Below are positions 22,257 to 32,929 of a stretch of 40,252 nucleotides of DNA, in pieces. Position numbers and translations under genes: made by a program. Below the pieces are notes generated by a model. The model saw only the letters and a program-made list of their open reading frames with translations. It made no database searches and was not told the DNA's origin. This DNA comes from Brachionus koreanus (lineage: Eukaryota > Rotifera > Eurotatoria > Ploima > Brachionidae). Numbering within the stretch: position 1 is the stretch's first letter; the number at the start of each line of letters is the position of its first letter. The stretch is from the NCBI GenBank assembly GCA_016987375.1, contig PJRA01000493.1:1288354-1328605 (forward strand), in the 5' to 3' direction.

Positions 22257-22589
22257 ATGAAACTTGATCAAAATTTTTACTTTCCCAAATTTCATATAAA
22301 TTTTAAATTAGAGTTTTACGATAAAAAAAAGCAATTATTTTATTTATCTTCAAAGTATTATAAGTATTTATCTAGCAAAAAATCCGCGAAAGATGAAATG
22401 AAAACTATCCTAGAAGAAAAAGACAATATCGAAATTATGGCAGCCAAAGCAAGTGAAAGAATAAAGCTTGAAAACATGCTTAACAAAGAAGAAAGCAAAG
22501 ATGGAACGATGGAGTCAATAAGGTACCTCTTTAGAGAATCGAGTGAGAAAAACAGAAAAATCCTAGAACTACTCCTCAGATCATATTAA
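22257..22589 (+). CDS. 110-aa ORF, probable mobile-element fragment
   Basis: The first 40 residues are K/F/Y-rich and may be chance; from SAKDEMKTILEEKD on the peptide is a charged, coiled-coil-like helix (KASERIKLENMLNKEE, FRESSEKNRKILELLL). The last 64 bp recur inverted at 14.67-14.73 kb, so this is repeated DNA. The layout resembles the C-terminal helix of small DNA-binding proteins carried by DNA transposons, but I cannot assign a family. Confidence 0.35.
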   Translation: MKLDQNFYFPKFHINFKLEFYDKKKQLFYLSSKYYKYLSSKKSAKDEMKTILEEKDNIEIMAAKASERIKLENMLNKEESKDGTMESIRYLFRESSEKNRKILELLLRSY

Positions 22590-23029
22590 AATAGATTTTT
22601 TTTACTATTTTAATTTTTTTTTAACATCGCCCATGAGGTGTTTTCTGAATAATAATAATAATTATAATAATGCCATCTTGAAAATCATCAGGAAACAAGT
22701 TTAATTTTTACCATTAGTTTCATTCTTTTTCAATTTGAGCAATTGAATTACATCCTCTTTATGTCTTAAACTATTTCAGATAATTTGTTGTTTAATTTAA
22801 ATTTTTTTAGGTTACTAATGAATTTATTCAACTAAAGTAAAAATAAACAGAAACTGGAAATCTATTTGGATAAATATTAGATAGTTTGATAGTTGATATA
22901 TATCATTTGTAAAAAAATAAAAGTATTTATTCAGGTTTTGAAATCTACTAGCTAATAAAAAATAGATAAAATAGATGAATTTAACTTGATATTTTATAAA
23001 AAAAACTAGATTAAAACTCTAAAAATCAA

Positions 23030-23274
23030 ATACACTCAAAAATTAGAGGGGTCAAAAGTCTTTTGAACCACTTTTGCTAATTTTTTTATATGCTTTTTAT
23101 TCAATAAATTAATAAATAAATTTTTTGTAACTTTTTTTCAATCAAATCTTAAAACAAAAATGTTACAAAATTATTTCATTTTTATTTCAAAATAATTTTA
23201 TTTTCATTGAAAAAAATAAAAAAAATAAGTCAAATAAAACGGGTCAATAAATTCCTTCGACCTTTGAGGGTTAA
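23030..23274. mobile_element. TTAA-flanked MITE, CACTCAAAGG family, copy 3
   Basis: Left ATACACTCAAAAATTAGAGG, right CGACCTTTGAGGGTTAA. The interior shares the CTTTTGAACCACTTTTGCTAA and TTTTATTTTCATTGAAAAAA segments with copies 1 and 2. Confidence 0.75.
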
Positions 23275-24180
23275 ACTAACGGGTCAACCATTTTTCTTTG
23301 CACAAAATGAAATTGAAAAAAAAACATGAAAGAAATTTTGGAAATGCTTGAAACTTTTCAAAATTAAAGACTACTATGTGTTCTACATATTTGTTAGTAT
23401 TTTGGATTATTTTTATGACGTAGGCAGTCTTTGATACATATCCTCCTATTTTCATAGTTTTTAATTGACAATTTGATACTCGCATTGAAAAAATTGTAAA
23501 TGAGTTTTTTAATTGGTGTCCCTAGTTGTGCCTCAATTAAAAAATTGGGGTCACACGAATGGTATTGAATCAATTTTTTTTTTAAGATGAAGAAGAAATT
23601 TTAAATTTCTGAGAAATTTTTTTTCAATGTTAAATCAATTTCGACTTGATTGATTTCGGCAAAAATGATTTAGACAAAAGTTTAGTTCGAGATTATTTAT
23701 TTATTTATTTGTTTTCAGATTTAAAATTAGAAATTAAAATCATAATAAAGTTAGTTAAAATAAATTACTATAAAAAATAAAAATAAAATAGGAAAAATAT
23801 TGAGAATAGATATAATGAAAGGAGAGAGTTATATGATATATTACATATTTTTAATTAACTGATGGCTTAGGGATAAAAGTAATTTGAGATAGTGTTAATT
23901 TATAAAATTAGAAAAAAATTTGTTTAGAAAACATTTTTTTAATTTATCCTAAAATAAAGGATAATAGAGTTTAAGTTCCTGTATCTAACCAAATATAAGA
24001 AATCGGAAAAAAAAGTGTTCAAATGTCTGAATATGGCATGATTGACTTTAATTTTAATTAAAAAAATCAGACTAACTTACAAAAAAAATCGCTAAAAAAA
24101 ATATCGAAAAAGATGTATAATCTTATATGTAGACAAGTTAAAAATGGAATAAAATATTATAAAGATTATAGATTCAATTT
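23275..24180. other. no gene recognised
   Basis: AT-rich spacer; the short minus-strand ORF at its start lacks support. Confidence 0.5.
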
Positions 24181-24189
24181 AAATATTGA

Positions 24190-25615
24190 AGAATAACAAA
24201 ACTTTAATCAATCCGATTCCAGACACTGGAAGCTAATTAATAAGCTAAATGAATTTCCTAGCCTCCAAAAAAATAAAACATACATTAAACTTAAAAATAT
24301 TCAAAATGTTATCACAAAAGACCAGGAAGAAATTTTCCAAAATTTTTGAAAACCATCTAAAAAATACTTTACACTAGATTGTTGTCTTGATCACTTAGAC
24401 TTAATAAATCTTTAGCAATTCAATTCTCAATTAAGTGATGAGATTTCAAAGAAAGAATTTATTGATGCTCTAGAAACCTTAAATCCAAAAGCCTCTCTTG
24501 GAAAAGACAACATAAAGAATAAGGAACTCAAAAATTGCCCAACTCCTACCCTAATACGTTTTTTCAAAATATTCAATGCTTCACTTAAATAGGATTTTTA
24601 CAAAATGAATGGAAAAAGTCGAAAATCAAAATGATGCATAAAAAAAAAACTTCCAGTAATAGCTACATCTTATCGACCAATCTCATTAATTTCATGGGTT
24701 GCAAAATGTATGGAAATAACAAACTTCTTAATTGGCTAGAAGAAAAAAAACCTTTTTCTATCATGTCAGTCAGGTTTTAGAATAAATATGAGCACTCATG
24801 TTCACTTTATTAGACTTTACAACTCAATAATTCAATTTTTCATTTCCCATTCAAGGCTTCAATCATAATTTTAAAACAGGGGTCATATTTTTCGATCTCG
24901 TAAAAGCATTCGAGAATATAAATCATAAAGTAATCCTACTTATATTAAAATCAATTGATCTTAACTCTAGACATTATAAGTAGATCCACAACTTGCTAAG
25001 CGAACGCAAATTTTATGTTTACAACGAAAACTATAGATCTCAAGATTTTAATATCAACTTTGGTGTCCCTCAAGAAAGCTATCTTCTCAAAATAGAAACT
25101 GACCTACAAGAAGCTAATTTCTATTGGAAATTTCCCAAATCTTTGGAACTAAGTATAAACTGCTCAAAAACAGTCAATACTGTTTTCAATACAGCTGAAC
25201 ATAGAAAAAACTAAGATAAAAACTACAAACATAATTAATGTCTTAAAAATAAAGATATTCCATTAGAACCATTTTCTTGTTCCTTGGACATAACCCAGAT
25301 CCGAAACTTAAGAACATCTCGAATACCCTTCATAATAAATACTCAGCAAATCAAACACTATCAAAAAAATAAAAAATAGCGCCAGAGTGGGAAGAAATGT
25401 TTATAAGAAACTTATCAAAGAACGACTACTTATTCATGTGAATGTATACATCAACCCAAAAAATATCTTGAGAAAATGTCAAAAAATTAAAAACCGGATT
25501 TTAATTCAAATAAAGTTTTACCCTCACAAAACTCGTATAATATACATCCATTTAAATCTAAAAATCGAATTTCTCGTATCGAGATTCAATAGACTATTTA
25601 TTATATAAATAACCA
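24190..25615 (+). pseudogene. LINE reverse transcriptase relic lacking the YADD block
   Basis: The plus strand shows RT blocks in order through several frames: RHWKLINKLN; EFIDALETLNPKASLGKDNI; SYRPISLISWVAKCMEI; VIFFDLVKAFENINHK; FGVPQES (family consensus GVPQGS); then, after only a few residues, LELSINCSKT. The YADD catalytic segment that should lie between the last two is missing, so an internal deletion is likely. Many stops and frame changes make it non-functional. The 73-codon ORF at 25387-25608 covers the C-terminal part. Confidence 0.85.
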
Positions 25616-25724
25616 ATCTTTATTTGGCATTTTATTAGATAAAATAAAACATTAAAAAATTTAATTTTTTTAATAAACAATTCGTATCAATACTCAATAA
25701 AAAAAATTTAATATAACAAATTCA

Positions 25725-26115
25725 ATCACAATTTCTACATTTAAACAACTTGCCATGACACTTCGCACTACAATTCAACTCAGCTTTACGGCATGAGCAC
25801 CTTTTAGTAGTCCAGTCTCCAGTACACTTAAAAAAACCCTGACCATGGCCAACTGACAAAATATTAATAGCTTCTCTAGCACTTACTTTGACATACTCAC
25901 CTGTTTTTTTTTCGCAATAAATTCCTCATTAAACTCAGTAACAAGATTAGTTTTATCAATTGAATTGCAAGCAACATAAGTATCAAGGACCCTAGCTCTG
26001 CATCCCAATTTAAAAAAGATCATTTTTTTATCCAAAATAATACATAAGATATTTTGAGCATCGCACATACCCCTGTCCACGTCATTTGTTCGAAAAAGTA
26101 CCAGATCACCAACTT
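25725..26115 (-). pseudogene. KRBA2-like integrase C-terminal region with cysteine cluster, frameshifted
   Basis: The minus strand starts FKVGDLVLFRTNDVDRGMCD and NILCIIL, then passes through LGCRARVLDTYV. After EFIAKKK the frame moves by one base at a run of nine A (about 25904-25912) and continues SAREAINILSVGHGQGFFKC, RCSCRKAELNCSAKCHG and KCRNC, then a stop. The D.DRG/NI.G.I block and terminal Cys-rich C.C....C...CHG pattern match the tail found in KRBA2/SCAND3-like integrase proteins of invertebrate retroelements. Only the C-terminal portion is here; no catalytic core is visible. Confidence 0.7.
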
Positions 26116-26159
26116 TAAACGAATTTATTAACTTTTTATTTTTAAGAATCTAAAAAGCT

Positions 26160-26485
26160 TTGCAAAATGCCAAATATATTAATGATAAAATCTGTTATAC
26201 TTGGGGCTTAAAGATCAATTGCTCAAAAACAATCTAAACTATATTTTGAAAAAAACCTTGAAGAGCTATCGACAAAATTCCTAAGCAAAGCTAATATTAT
26301 CAAAAAAATAAAAAATTTAAAAATAAAAAACCGTACTTCTTTAGCAATAACAGTGGACAAAAGTCTAATCAGATGCCATTTTGATTATATATTTATTCAA
26401 ATGTCGACATCAATTCAGATAATCCTAGAAAAATTTCATAAAACTCAAAACCGAAAATTAAAGATAATAAAATTTTATGCGTAAA
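26160..26485 (+). pseudogene. second LINE RT fragment
   Basis: GLKINCSKTI matches LELSINCSKT at 25.15 kb and is followed by SKANIIKKIKNLKIKNRTSL and KSLIRCHFDY, the post-catalytic region. It is separated from the first relic by the integrase fragment. It may be a separate copy rather than a continuation. Confidence 0.6.
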
Positions 26486-26499
26486 AAACTCTGGTCTTG

Positions 26500-26660
26500 T
26501 GTGTTATGTGACCCAGCGGGTCATATAAATGTATAATATGTGAACTGATGACTTATGTAAGTTTGGTGACCAGTTGTTGTTTTTTCGGGTCACACATTAT
26601 TTGACCATAATTTTCTTTCTTATTTTTTTTAATTAAAACTAAAATATTTCGGTGACCCAT
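26500..26660. repeat. short repeated GTGACC / GGTCAC motifs
   Basis: TGTGACCCAGCGGGTCA, GGTGACCAG, CGGGTCACAC and GGTGACCCATC in both orientations within 160 bp. It could be the ends of a small DNA transposon; not resolved. Confidence 0.35.
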
Positions 26661-26936
26661 CAAAATATTTTTCTTCATAAAATAAGCTTACTTCTAAGCT
26701 TAAAAATTCTGTACTGAGTTATTTTTAGTCATAGCTAATTGAATTATTTAGTCTTCTACATAATTCTGTCGGACTTTTAATCCTAGCCAAAAAACAGTTA
26801 AACAATCTTTTGAGTAAAACAAAAGTTGAACAATGAGCATTCATTCATTTCAAACATTCTGCAAAATTCAAAAAAAAATTGATAACAAAAATGTTGTTAT
26901 AATCCTTATATATATATTTTTTTTTCAGATCTGTTA

Positions 26937-27249
26937 GAATCTGGTGGTTCGCGGTTATAACACAAAATAATAATAAAACTTAATTATATAATGACTTTAT
27001 TAATAAGTGGCCGCTTCTAGCGTTAACAAATAATAAGGAAAATAATAACAAAAATAACATTAAATGCTAAACTATAAGTTCTTCATGTCCTCTAAAAATA
27101 ATAGAGAGAGCGAGCCCTTGTCTAATATTTTACACAGTGTTAAATACTAGTGACTTGCTAGACGCATGGGATCATAGTATTGCACTGTGAAACTATAGAC
27201 ATATAAATTGGCTAAAGTCGGTTTTGTAGTTATTTAGAGAACTACAACA
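26937..27249 (-). mobile_element. LTR-like element, copy B
   Basis: On the minus strand it begins TGTTGTAGTTCTCTAAATAA, has a CGCTCTCTCTATTATTTT tract, an AATAAAG signal (near 27000), and ends ATTCTAACA, so it has TG...CA ends over about 313 bp. It shares its first 145 bp with 17337-17480. No matching target duplication was seen; perhaps a decayed solo LTR. Confidence 0.5.
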
Positions 27250-27394
27250 ATGTGATAAATTTTAATTTATTTTTGTTAAAGCATAAGGAATCCTTTTATT
27301 TTTAATTTTTCCAATATTTATTACTAATATTTTTTTTTAAGAATTTATTTTCAATAAAATGAATCATAAACCAAATAAGATAACAAGGTAAAAA

Positions 27395-27655
27395 ATGAAT
27401 AGGACATTTTCAGCACCATCTTGTCCAAGAACAATTCTTGATTCGTTTTCAAGTGCAAGTGAACATAGCCAGCAAAATTTAGTAATTTCCGTAACAAATT
27501 CTGATACAGCAACTAAAAACCGAGCGTTTGAAATAGGTTTAAATTGTGGAACTAATCTAGACCAAAACACCGACTCATTTTTAAAACAAGCTGAAAAAAC
27601 AGATCGTAATCAAGTTTTTAAAGTTCTTCAATGCATTGAGTGCGAAAAAATATAA
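27395..27655 (+). CDS. 86-aa ORF upstream of the hAT relic, unknown
   Basis: Ser/Thr/Asn-rich, with SCPRTILDSFSSASEHSQQN and a C-terminal QCIECEKI. Composition is more coding-like than the spacer. It may be the N-terminal part of the hAT element's protein; no BED finger pattern is complete. Confidence 0.35.
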   Translation: MNRTFSAPSCPRTILDSFSSASEHSQQNLVISVTNSDTATKNRAFEIGLNCGTNLDQNTDSFLKQAEKTDRNQVFKVLQCIECEKI

Positions 27656-27839
27656 ATAGAAAAGTATTTTTCAGCATCAACGTCATAGACAAATTCAGCC
27701 TTACATTTAGAGTCAATTCATGAAATATTGTTGCCAATAAAAAAAGAAAATTAGGAAAAGAAAATTTAATCAAAACTGATACGATTCTTCTCTTTTTCAT
27801 TATTTTCCTTATTTACCATTAAATATTCTTACAAACAAA

Positions 27840-29360
27840 TATTTCAAACAGTTTTGTCGCTTGCTAAAAAAGGACTATGTAATTCGTAATAAGGTTCGAA
27901 TAAAATCAACAATGAATGATGTTAATTCAATTCAAAAATATAAACTTTTGAATATTCTAAAATCAATTAATTTTATAAGTTTAACAAATGATAGCTGGAC
28001 ATCATGTCAGAATTATACGTATCTTTCCATTACAGGACATTATCTAGAAAACTTTGCATTCAGATAATTTGCTTTGGGTTTTAACACTAGAAGCACTAAA
28101 CGAGTCATTTTGACTTGTTTGAAAAACTTTTAAATCCCTGTAACTTTTGAATAGATTTTTCAAATGAATATATCTTTTTGAATTATGTAGATTTTAAATT
28201 TTTCTTTAAAAAATGATGTTACTTTATAAAATTATCATGGTTTTTTTATAAAATATTTCTGAATTAAAAAACTTGAGAAAATACTTGGTGCTTCTAGTGT
28301 TAAATGTATGACTGAAAGACACCGTACTGAAGATATTAAAGAAATTGTGTTTGAGATTTTGAGTGAGTATGGAATTACGGAAAAAGTTTTTGGAATTGTT
28401 ACAGAAAACAATAGTACGGTAGTCTACCTAGTTAACTAGATGAGTTCGAAGAAAATGATCCAAATTTTTGTTTTAAACAATTGGCCATAATAATGTCAAA
28501 ATCACCATCTATTGTGACTTCATTTAATCATTCTTCCCAGCTAAAATGTCTATTAAAAAAATACCAGAAAAATTCTGAAAATGCTTTAATGCTCAATCAA
28601 GATGTTTCTACAATATGACATTCTACTTATTTAATGCTAAACCGTATTTTAAAACTTCATTATTACATTGACGCAATTTTCCACTTACCAGAATATAGAC
28701 ATCATGCTTTAAATGTGTTAAATCAAGAAGAGTTAGAGATTCTTTCTCAAATTTTAAAATTATTGGGTCCTTTTAATAAGTTAAGTGAAACAATGAGTGG
28801 AGAAACTTATGTGACTACTAGAATGATACTTGTAATATATATTATCTCGAATCAAATGATTTCTTAATAGCATCAACTTTCCTACACCCTCTTTATAAAG
28901 AATTCGAGTTCATAAACCGAAATGAACGTAATTTTACAATCAAAAAAGCTAAAAATTTTCTTATTGATCTTTTCAAATCAAAAAGATTTAATGAACTAAT
29001 TGCTAGTGCTAGAAAAAGGAGGAATCATAAAGTCCCATTCAATAAGAAAAGCTGAACTTTGAAGAGTCTGAAAATTCATCTGACGAAGACGAAGAATCAA
29101 TTTATATTAAAAAAGAGCTCAATGAATACAGGAAAGATAGAAGGAATATCAATGTATTGGATTACTGGAGGTTTAATAAATCCCAATTTCCGATACTATC
29201 TAGTTTTGCTTCAGTTGTTTTAGCGATACCAGCAACAAGTGTTCCAAGTGAGTGATTTTTCTCACATGCAGGCTATCAACTTTGGGATCGAAGAAAACGG
29301 TTGTCAAAAAAAAATTTCGAAAGATAATGTTTATTTACCTAAATAAAGTCATACTAGATT
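27840..29360 (+). pseudogene. hAT family transposase relic
   Basis: Successive plus-strand blocks match hAT/ZBED transposases: FISLTNDSWTSCQNYTYLSI (the T.D.WTS catalytic segment), then FGIVTENNS after an insertion, SFNHSSQLKCLLKKYQ, LMLNRILKL, LGPFNKLSETMSGETYVTT, STFLHPLYKEF, and the C-terminal dimerisation segment YWRFNKSQFPILSSFASVVL and IPATSVPSE. Several stops (one just after IPATSVPSE) and frame changes. It is split by the MITE at 28081-28303. A possible hAT 3' end (inverted TAGTGATGCTGGTTATGG) lies at about 29712-29735. Confidence 0.9.
28081..28303. mobile_element. TTAA MITE inserted in the hAT relic
   Basis: Ends TTAACACTAGAAGCAC and GTGCTTCTAGTGTTAA are perfect inverted repeats. 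Removing the element and one TTAA rejoins the hAT reading frame exactly (LGF before, KCMTER after), which proves a TTAA target duplication. 223 bp, non-coding. It belongs to the same family as the left end at 822. Confidence 0.93.
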
Positions 29361-30600
29361 AACTTAAAATAGACTTATTTAGCACATAAAATCGAACATT
29401 TTCCTCTTATTTTTCAAATTAAATATTTTGTTTTTATTTTTTAATTTTATTAAATTTTTTTTGTAATTAATTAAACAATTTATTATAGTTTTTTTTTTAA
29501 ATTAATTCTTGAAGAATCCTTTTCAATAAATAATTAAAATGAATTATTTTTTTTAATATAATAAGAATTTATTTGAATAACTTAAACCGAAACTAAAATT
29601 TACAAACACAAATTTTAGCTTAATTTTTGGCTAACCAGATTTTGGTTAAATAATTTTTGGCCAACCGGACATTGGTCAATCAAAATTTATAATATTGGTT
29701 AACCAAGCAGTCCATAACCAGCATCACTAAAAAATATAGGGTTAAAATAGTGCTTTAAAATGTTATTAAATCAAACACAAATGTTGTAGCTAAAATGCAA
29801 GGCATAATGATGTTTATGATCAAAATTTTATGATCATGCTCAAATATAATTTTTTTACAAATTTCTAATAAGTTTTTTAAATGAAAAATTAAATTCAGAA
29901 AAATGTTTTCATGTTTAGCATAACATGTTTAATGATATCCATCTATTGTGCATAATTCTGCATTCAAAATATTTTGCAGAAACTTGTAGACATAAAAAAT
30001 CAAGTTGAGCATTGAATGTTTACTTTGAAAACATGCTTCAGCAATAAATTTTTTACCCAAAAATATTTTAAAATCTTTTTTCAATGATAACTCTTGAGCA
30101 TGATCATTTTAATTTGATCATAAACTTCAATTTTCCAAATACTAAGACTAAAAACTGAAATAAAATTTTTATATTATTGGACAAGTTTTATTTTATTTAT
30201 CTTAACTAATAACGGATGACTCATAATGATTTACAAAATTTTCAAATCAATATTTAAATGATTTTATGATATTTATTTTTTATGACATATTAATTAATTT
30301 ATGTGATAATTTAATTTTTTAAGAGACATTTAATAAATTTAATGACATTTCAATATATTCCCATTTAAATATGATCTAAAATCTTTGCTCTAAAAATTGG
30401 ACAAGGTTGAAATTTTACAAACTTATGAACAGAGCAGAGATTTTTGAACAGAATAGAACATTTTGATTAATCTCATCGGTTCAATTTTTTTAGAGAATAT
30501 TTACATACATACACAATACTTACATAAGTATATATTGGTACAAACTTCTGTGAAAATTGAATACTCCTATTGTTAACTAAAAGTCAATATAGTATTTTTC
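29361..30600. other. no gene; contains a foldback pair
   Basis: AT-rich. GTTTATGATCAAAATTTTAT plus GATCATGCTC (about 29813-29850) recurs inverted at about 30092-30127, giving arms of about 35 bp around 240 bp. Repeated GG(T/C)TAACCA and GGCCAACC motifs lie at 29.63-29.72 kb, probably the terminal region of the hAT element. Confidence 0.5.
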
Positions 30601-31126
30601 TATGTAGTCAATATAGTATTATAACTAAAAGTATTTTTCTAACATGCATGAAAATAATATGCAAATTTTTATTAGTAGAATACAAAAAAAAGATAAAGCT
30701 AGAAAAAAGAATAAAAAATATATAAACAATCAATTTATTAATTAATTTAATTTTTTTGTTTTTTACTTATTTGAATCAGCTTTACGTGGACGTCCTCTGC
30801 CTCTGAGGACGTATCATTGAACTGATTGAATTGAGTTGACATTAACGGCTTGTAAAATTAACAAATTGTTTGATTCTGACTGAATTGTTTTAGTTACCGT
30901 TATAATTGGAGAATTTGTTTGGTTTAAAGATGTTGTAAGTGAAAAAAGCTGATGATTGATTGAATCCATTGAATTCCTTTCGAGTGATGGAAATGCTTTC
31001 TTCCTGCAGCCTCTCGATGCTTTTTTTTTTAATACGTAAATCAAGATTTGAAAAGATAATAAATCCATATTGTGGCTGACACCAATTACATGCTTGCTTA
31101 CTGCCAACACTGTTTTGCTCATTTCA
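30601..31126 (-). pseudogene. AT-hook protein gene of a mobile element, copy 1
   Basis: The minus-strand ORF has a Ser/Thr/Asn-rich region (SMDSINHQLFSL, NLLILQAVNVNSIQSVQ), a stop, and then in the same frame RGRGRPRKADSNK and a final stop: a canonical AT-hook (GRP core flanked by basic residues) that binds the minor groove of AT-rich DNA. The 3' untranslated part down to about 30601 is also shared with the inverted copy at 32.26-32.70 kb. Confidence 0.7.
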
Positions 31127-31224
31127 ATTATTTTGTGAGAGTCAATCCATTTTCAAAAAAACTGTTAGGAAAAATTGATTTTCTGCTCATCTATTAAGGT
31201 GAGAATTAAAAATAATAATTAAAG

Positions 31225-32057
31225 AATTATCAATTTTAGGCAATAAATTTCTGGGAATGTGCTTTGATGAAAATCTTTGCTTTGATAAACAAATAAAAGA
31301 ACTAAAGGCTAAATGCATGAATAGACTCATTACTTTATAAAAAATTTTGTCTTTAAAAAATTGGAAACTCAGTCATAATACACTATCTAGTTTTTTTTTT
31401 TTGACCCTATTCTATCCTAGTGGATAATGGGGAGGAGCTCATCTCCTTTACAAGTACCTTTTTGAGCAACAGCTCCGATCTGACACAGAGGCTACCGGTT
31501 TCGACTGGGTAAAATTTTCAGTGTAGATGATCAACTCGATCTAGTTTTTACAAGGCACTTATTTGCTCAATTCTAGACTATAATTTTCCATGTCTTAACT
31601 CATTTTCAGAATCAGGCTTACAAAAGTTACAAGTTTTTCAAAATACTGCTGTTAGATACATTCTAAAACTTCCTTCCAAAACCTCCTCTGAATCATTATT
31701 CTATGAAGCTGAAAATAAATTAAATACTAGTAAAATTGATCACAGAAGGAATCTCTTAGAAATTTACTTTCGTAATTCTCTAGATAATTCAGTTCCATTG
31801 ACTAAAGGGCTTGTTTCGGAGTACTACAGAGGCTTCGATTCTAAGTTTGTTAGTAATCCTACTCCTCTATGCAGCTGCTACTTGATAATACAAAAATTTT
31901 TCTGACCCTTAAAATCATTTCCATGCTATTCTTTTTCTGATTCTCTTATTTTATTTTATTTTTTTTAAACTTCTTTTTTTTAAATATTTTTTTTTCTTTA
32001 AATTATTATTCTGAAGGAGAATTAGCTCGATACAGATTTAACAAATAAATAAATAAA
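31225..32057 (+). pseudogene. LINE RT C-terminal fragment with 3' tail
   Basis: GNKFLGMCFDENLCFDKQIK (the LG...D block), then, past an inserted SINE, ALICSILDYNFPCLNSFSES, LQVFQNTAVRYILKLPSKT, SLFYEAENKLNTSKIDHRRN and LVSEYYRGF. One stop is seen in the first block. It ends in (AAAT)n near 32040-32057, the usual LINE tail. Same family as the fragment at 290-535. Confidence 0.88.
31391..31538 (-). mobile_element. SINE inserted in the LINE fragment
   Basis: About 145 bp, GC-richer than its surroundings, with a poly(A) tail (12 T on the plus strand at 31391-31402). It is flanked by an 11-bp target duplication ATCTAGTTTTT (31385-31395 and 31539-31549). Removing it restores the LINE frame LSSFYKALIC. 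GTCGAAACCGG could be a degraded pol III B box; no clear A box was seen. Confidence 0.82.
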
Positions 32058-32144
32058 TTATCTATTACATGATCTACTATTCAAATTGTTACTAGAAAAA
32101 ATATAAGCCGAAAAAAAATACATAGTATTTTGAAATTATTTTAT

Positions 32145-32699
32145 GAAGGCTTATGTTTTTGTTAGTAGCAAATTTATTTCTTCTAGTAGGAAATTTATTT
32201 TTTTTAAATGTAATTTTGAGTCCTCTAAAGAAAGTTGTCGTTCGTATTTGAATAAAGATAGTTAGGATATTCTAACTCTTGATTTACGCATTGAAAAAAA
32301 CTCTCGAAAGGTAGCAAAAAGAAAGCATTCCCAGCACTCGAACGGAATTCAATGGGTCCAATCAATCAACAACTTTTTTCACTTCCAACATCTTCAAACC
32401 AAACAGATTCTCCAACTACAACGGTATCTTAAACAATTGAGTCAGAATCAAACAATTTGTTAATTTTACAAGCCGTTAATGTCAACTCAATTCAATCAGT
32501 TCAAAAAAGAGGCAAAGGACGGTCACGTAAAGCTGATTCAAATAGTAAATAACAAAAAAATTAAATTAATTAATAAATTGATTGTTTATATATTTTTTAT
32601 TCTTTTTTCAAGCTTTATCTTTTTTTTGTATTCTACTAATAAAAATTTGCATATTATTTTCATGCATGTTAGAAAAATACTTTTAGTTATAATACTATA
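32145..32699 (+). pseudogene. AT-hook protein gene of a mobile element, copy 2 (inverted)
   Basis: The plus strand carries FPALERNSMGPINQQLFSL, a stop within the Ser/Thr region, ESNNLLILQAVNVNSIQSVQ and then RGKGRSRKADSN, a weakened AT-hook (Ser instead of Pro at the centre). Upstream, FISSSRKFIFFKCNF plus ESCRSYL may be a remnant of a zinc finger. The 3' part to 32699 matches copy 1. The two copies face each other about 1.1 kb apart. Confidence 0.65.
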
Positions 32700-32929
32700 T
32701 TATATATTTTTTATCCTTTTTTCACACTTTATCTTTTTTATTTTATTCTACTGAAAAAAATATTTTTGCTACTTTTTGATATAATATTTTCTACTATTTT
32801 TTGCTACTAATAAAAAATATATTTGCTACTCCAATAATTATTTTCCTTTTATGAATTGTTAACGAGAAATTTATTATTTGTAGCGTTTTAGATAGCTAAA
32901 TATTCATAAATTTTATTTTAAATATTAAA

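Noticed and set aside
32479..32754. 91-codon plus-strand ORF with hydrophobic F/I repeats
   Set aside because: It is a shifted frame of the AT-hook gene copy running into its AT-rich 3' part.
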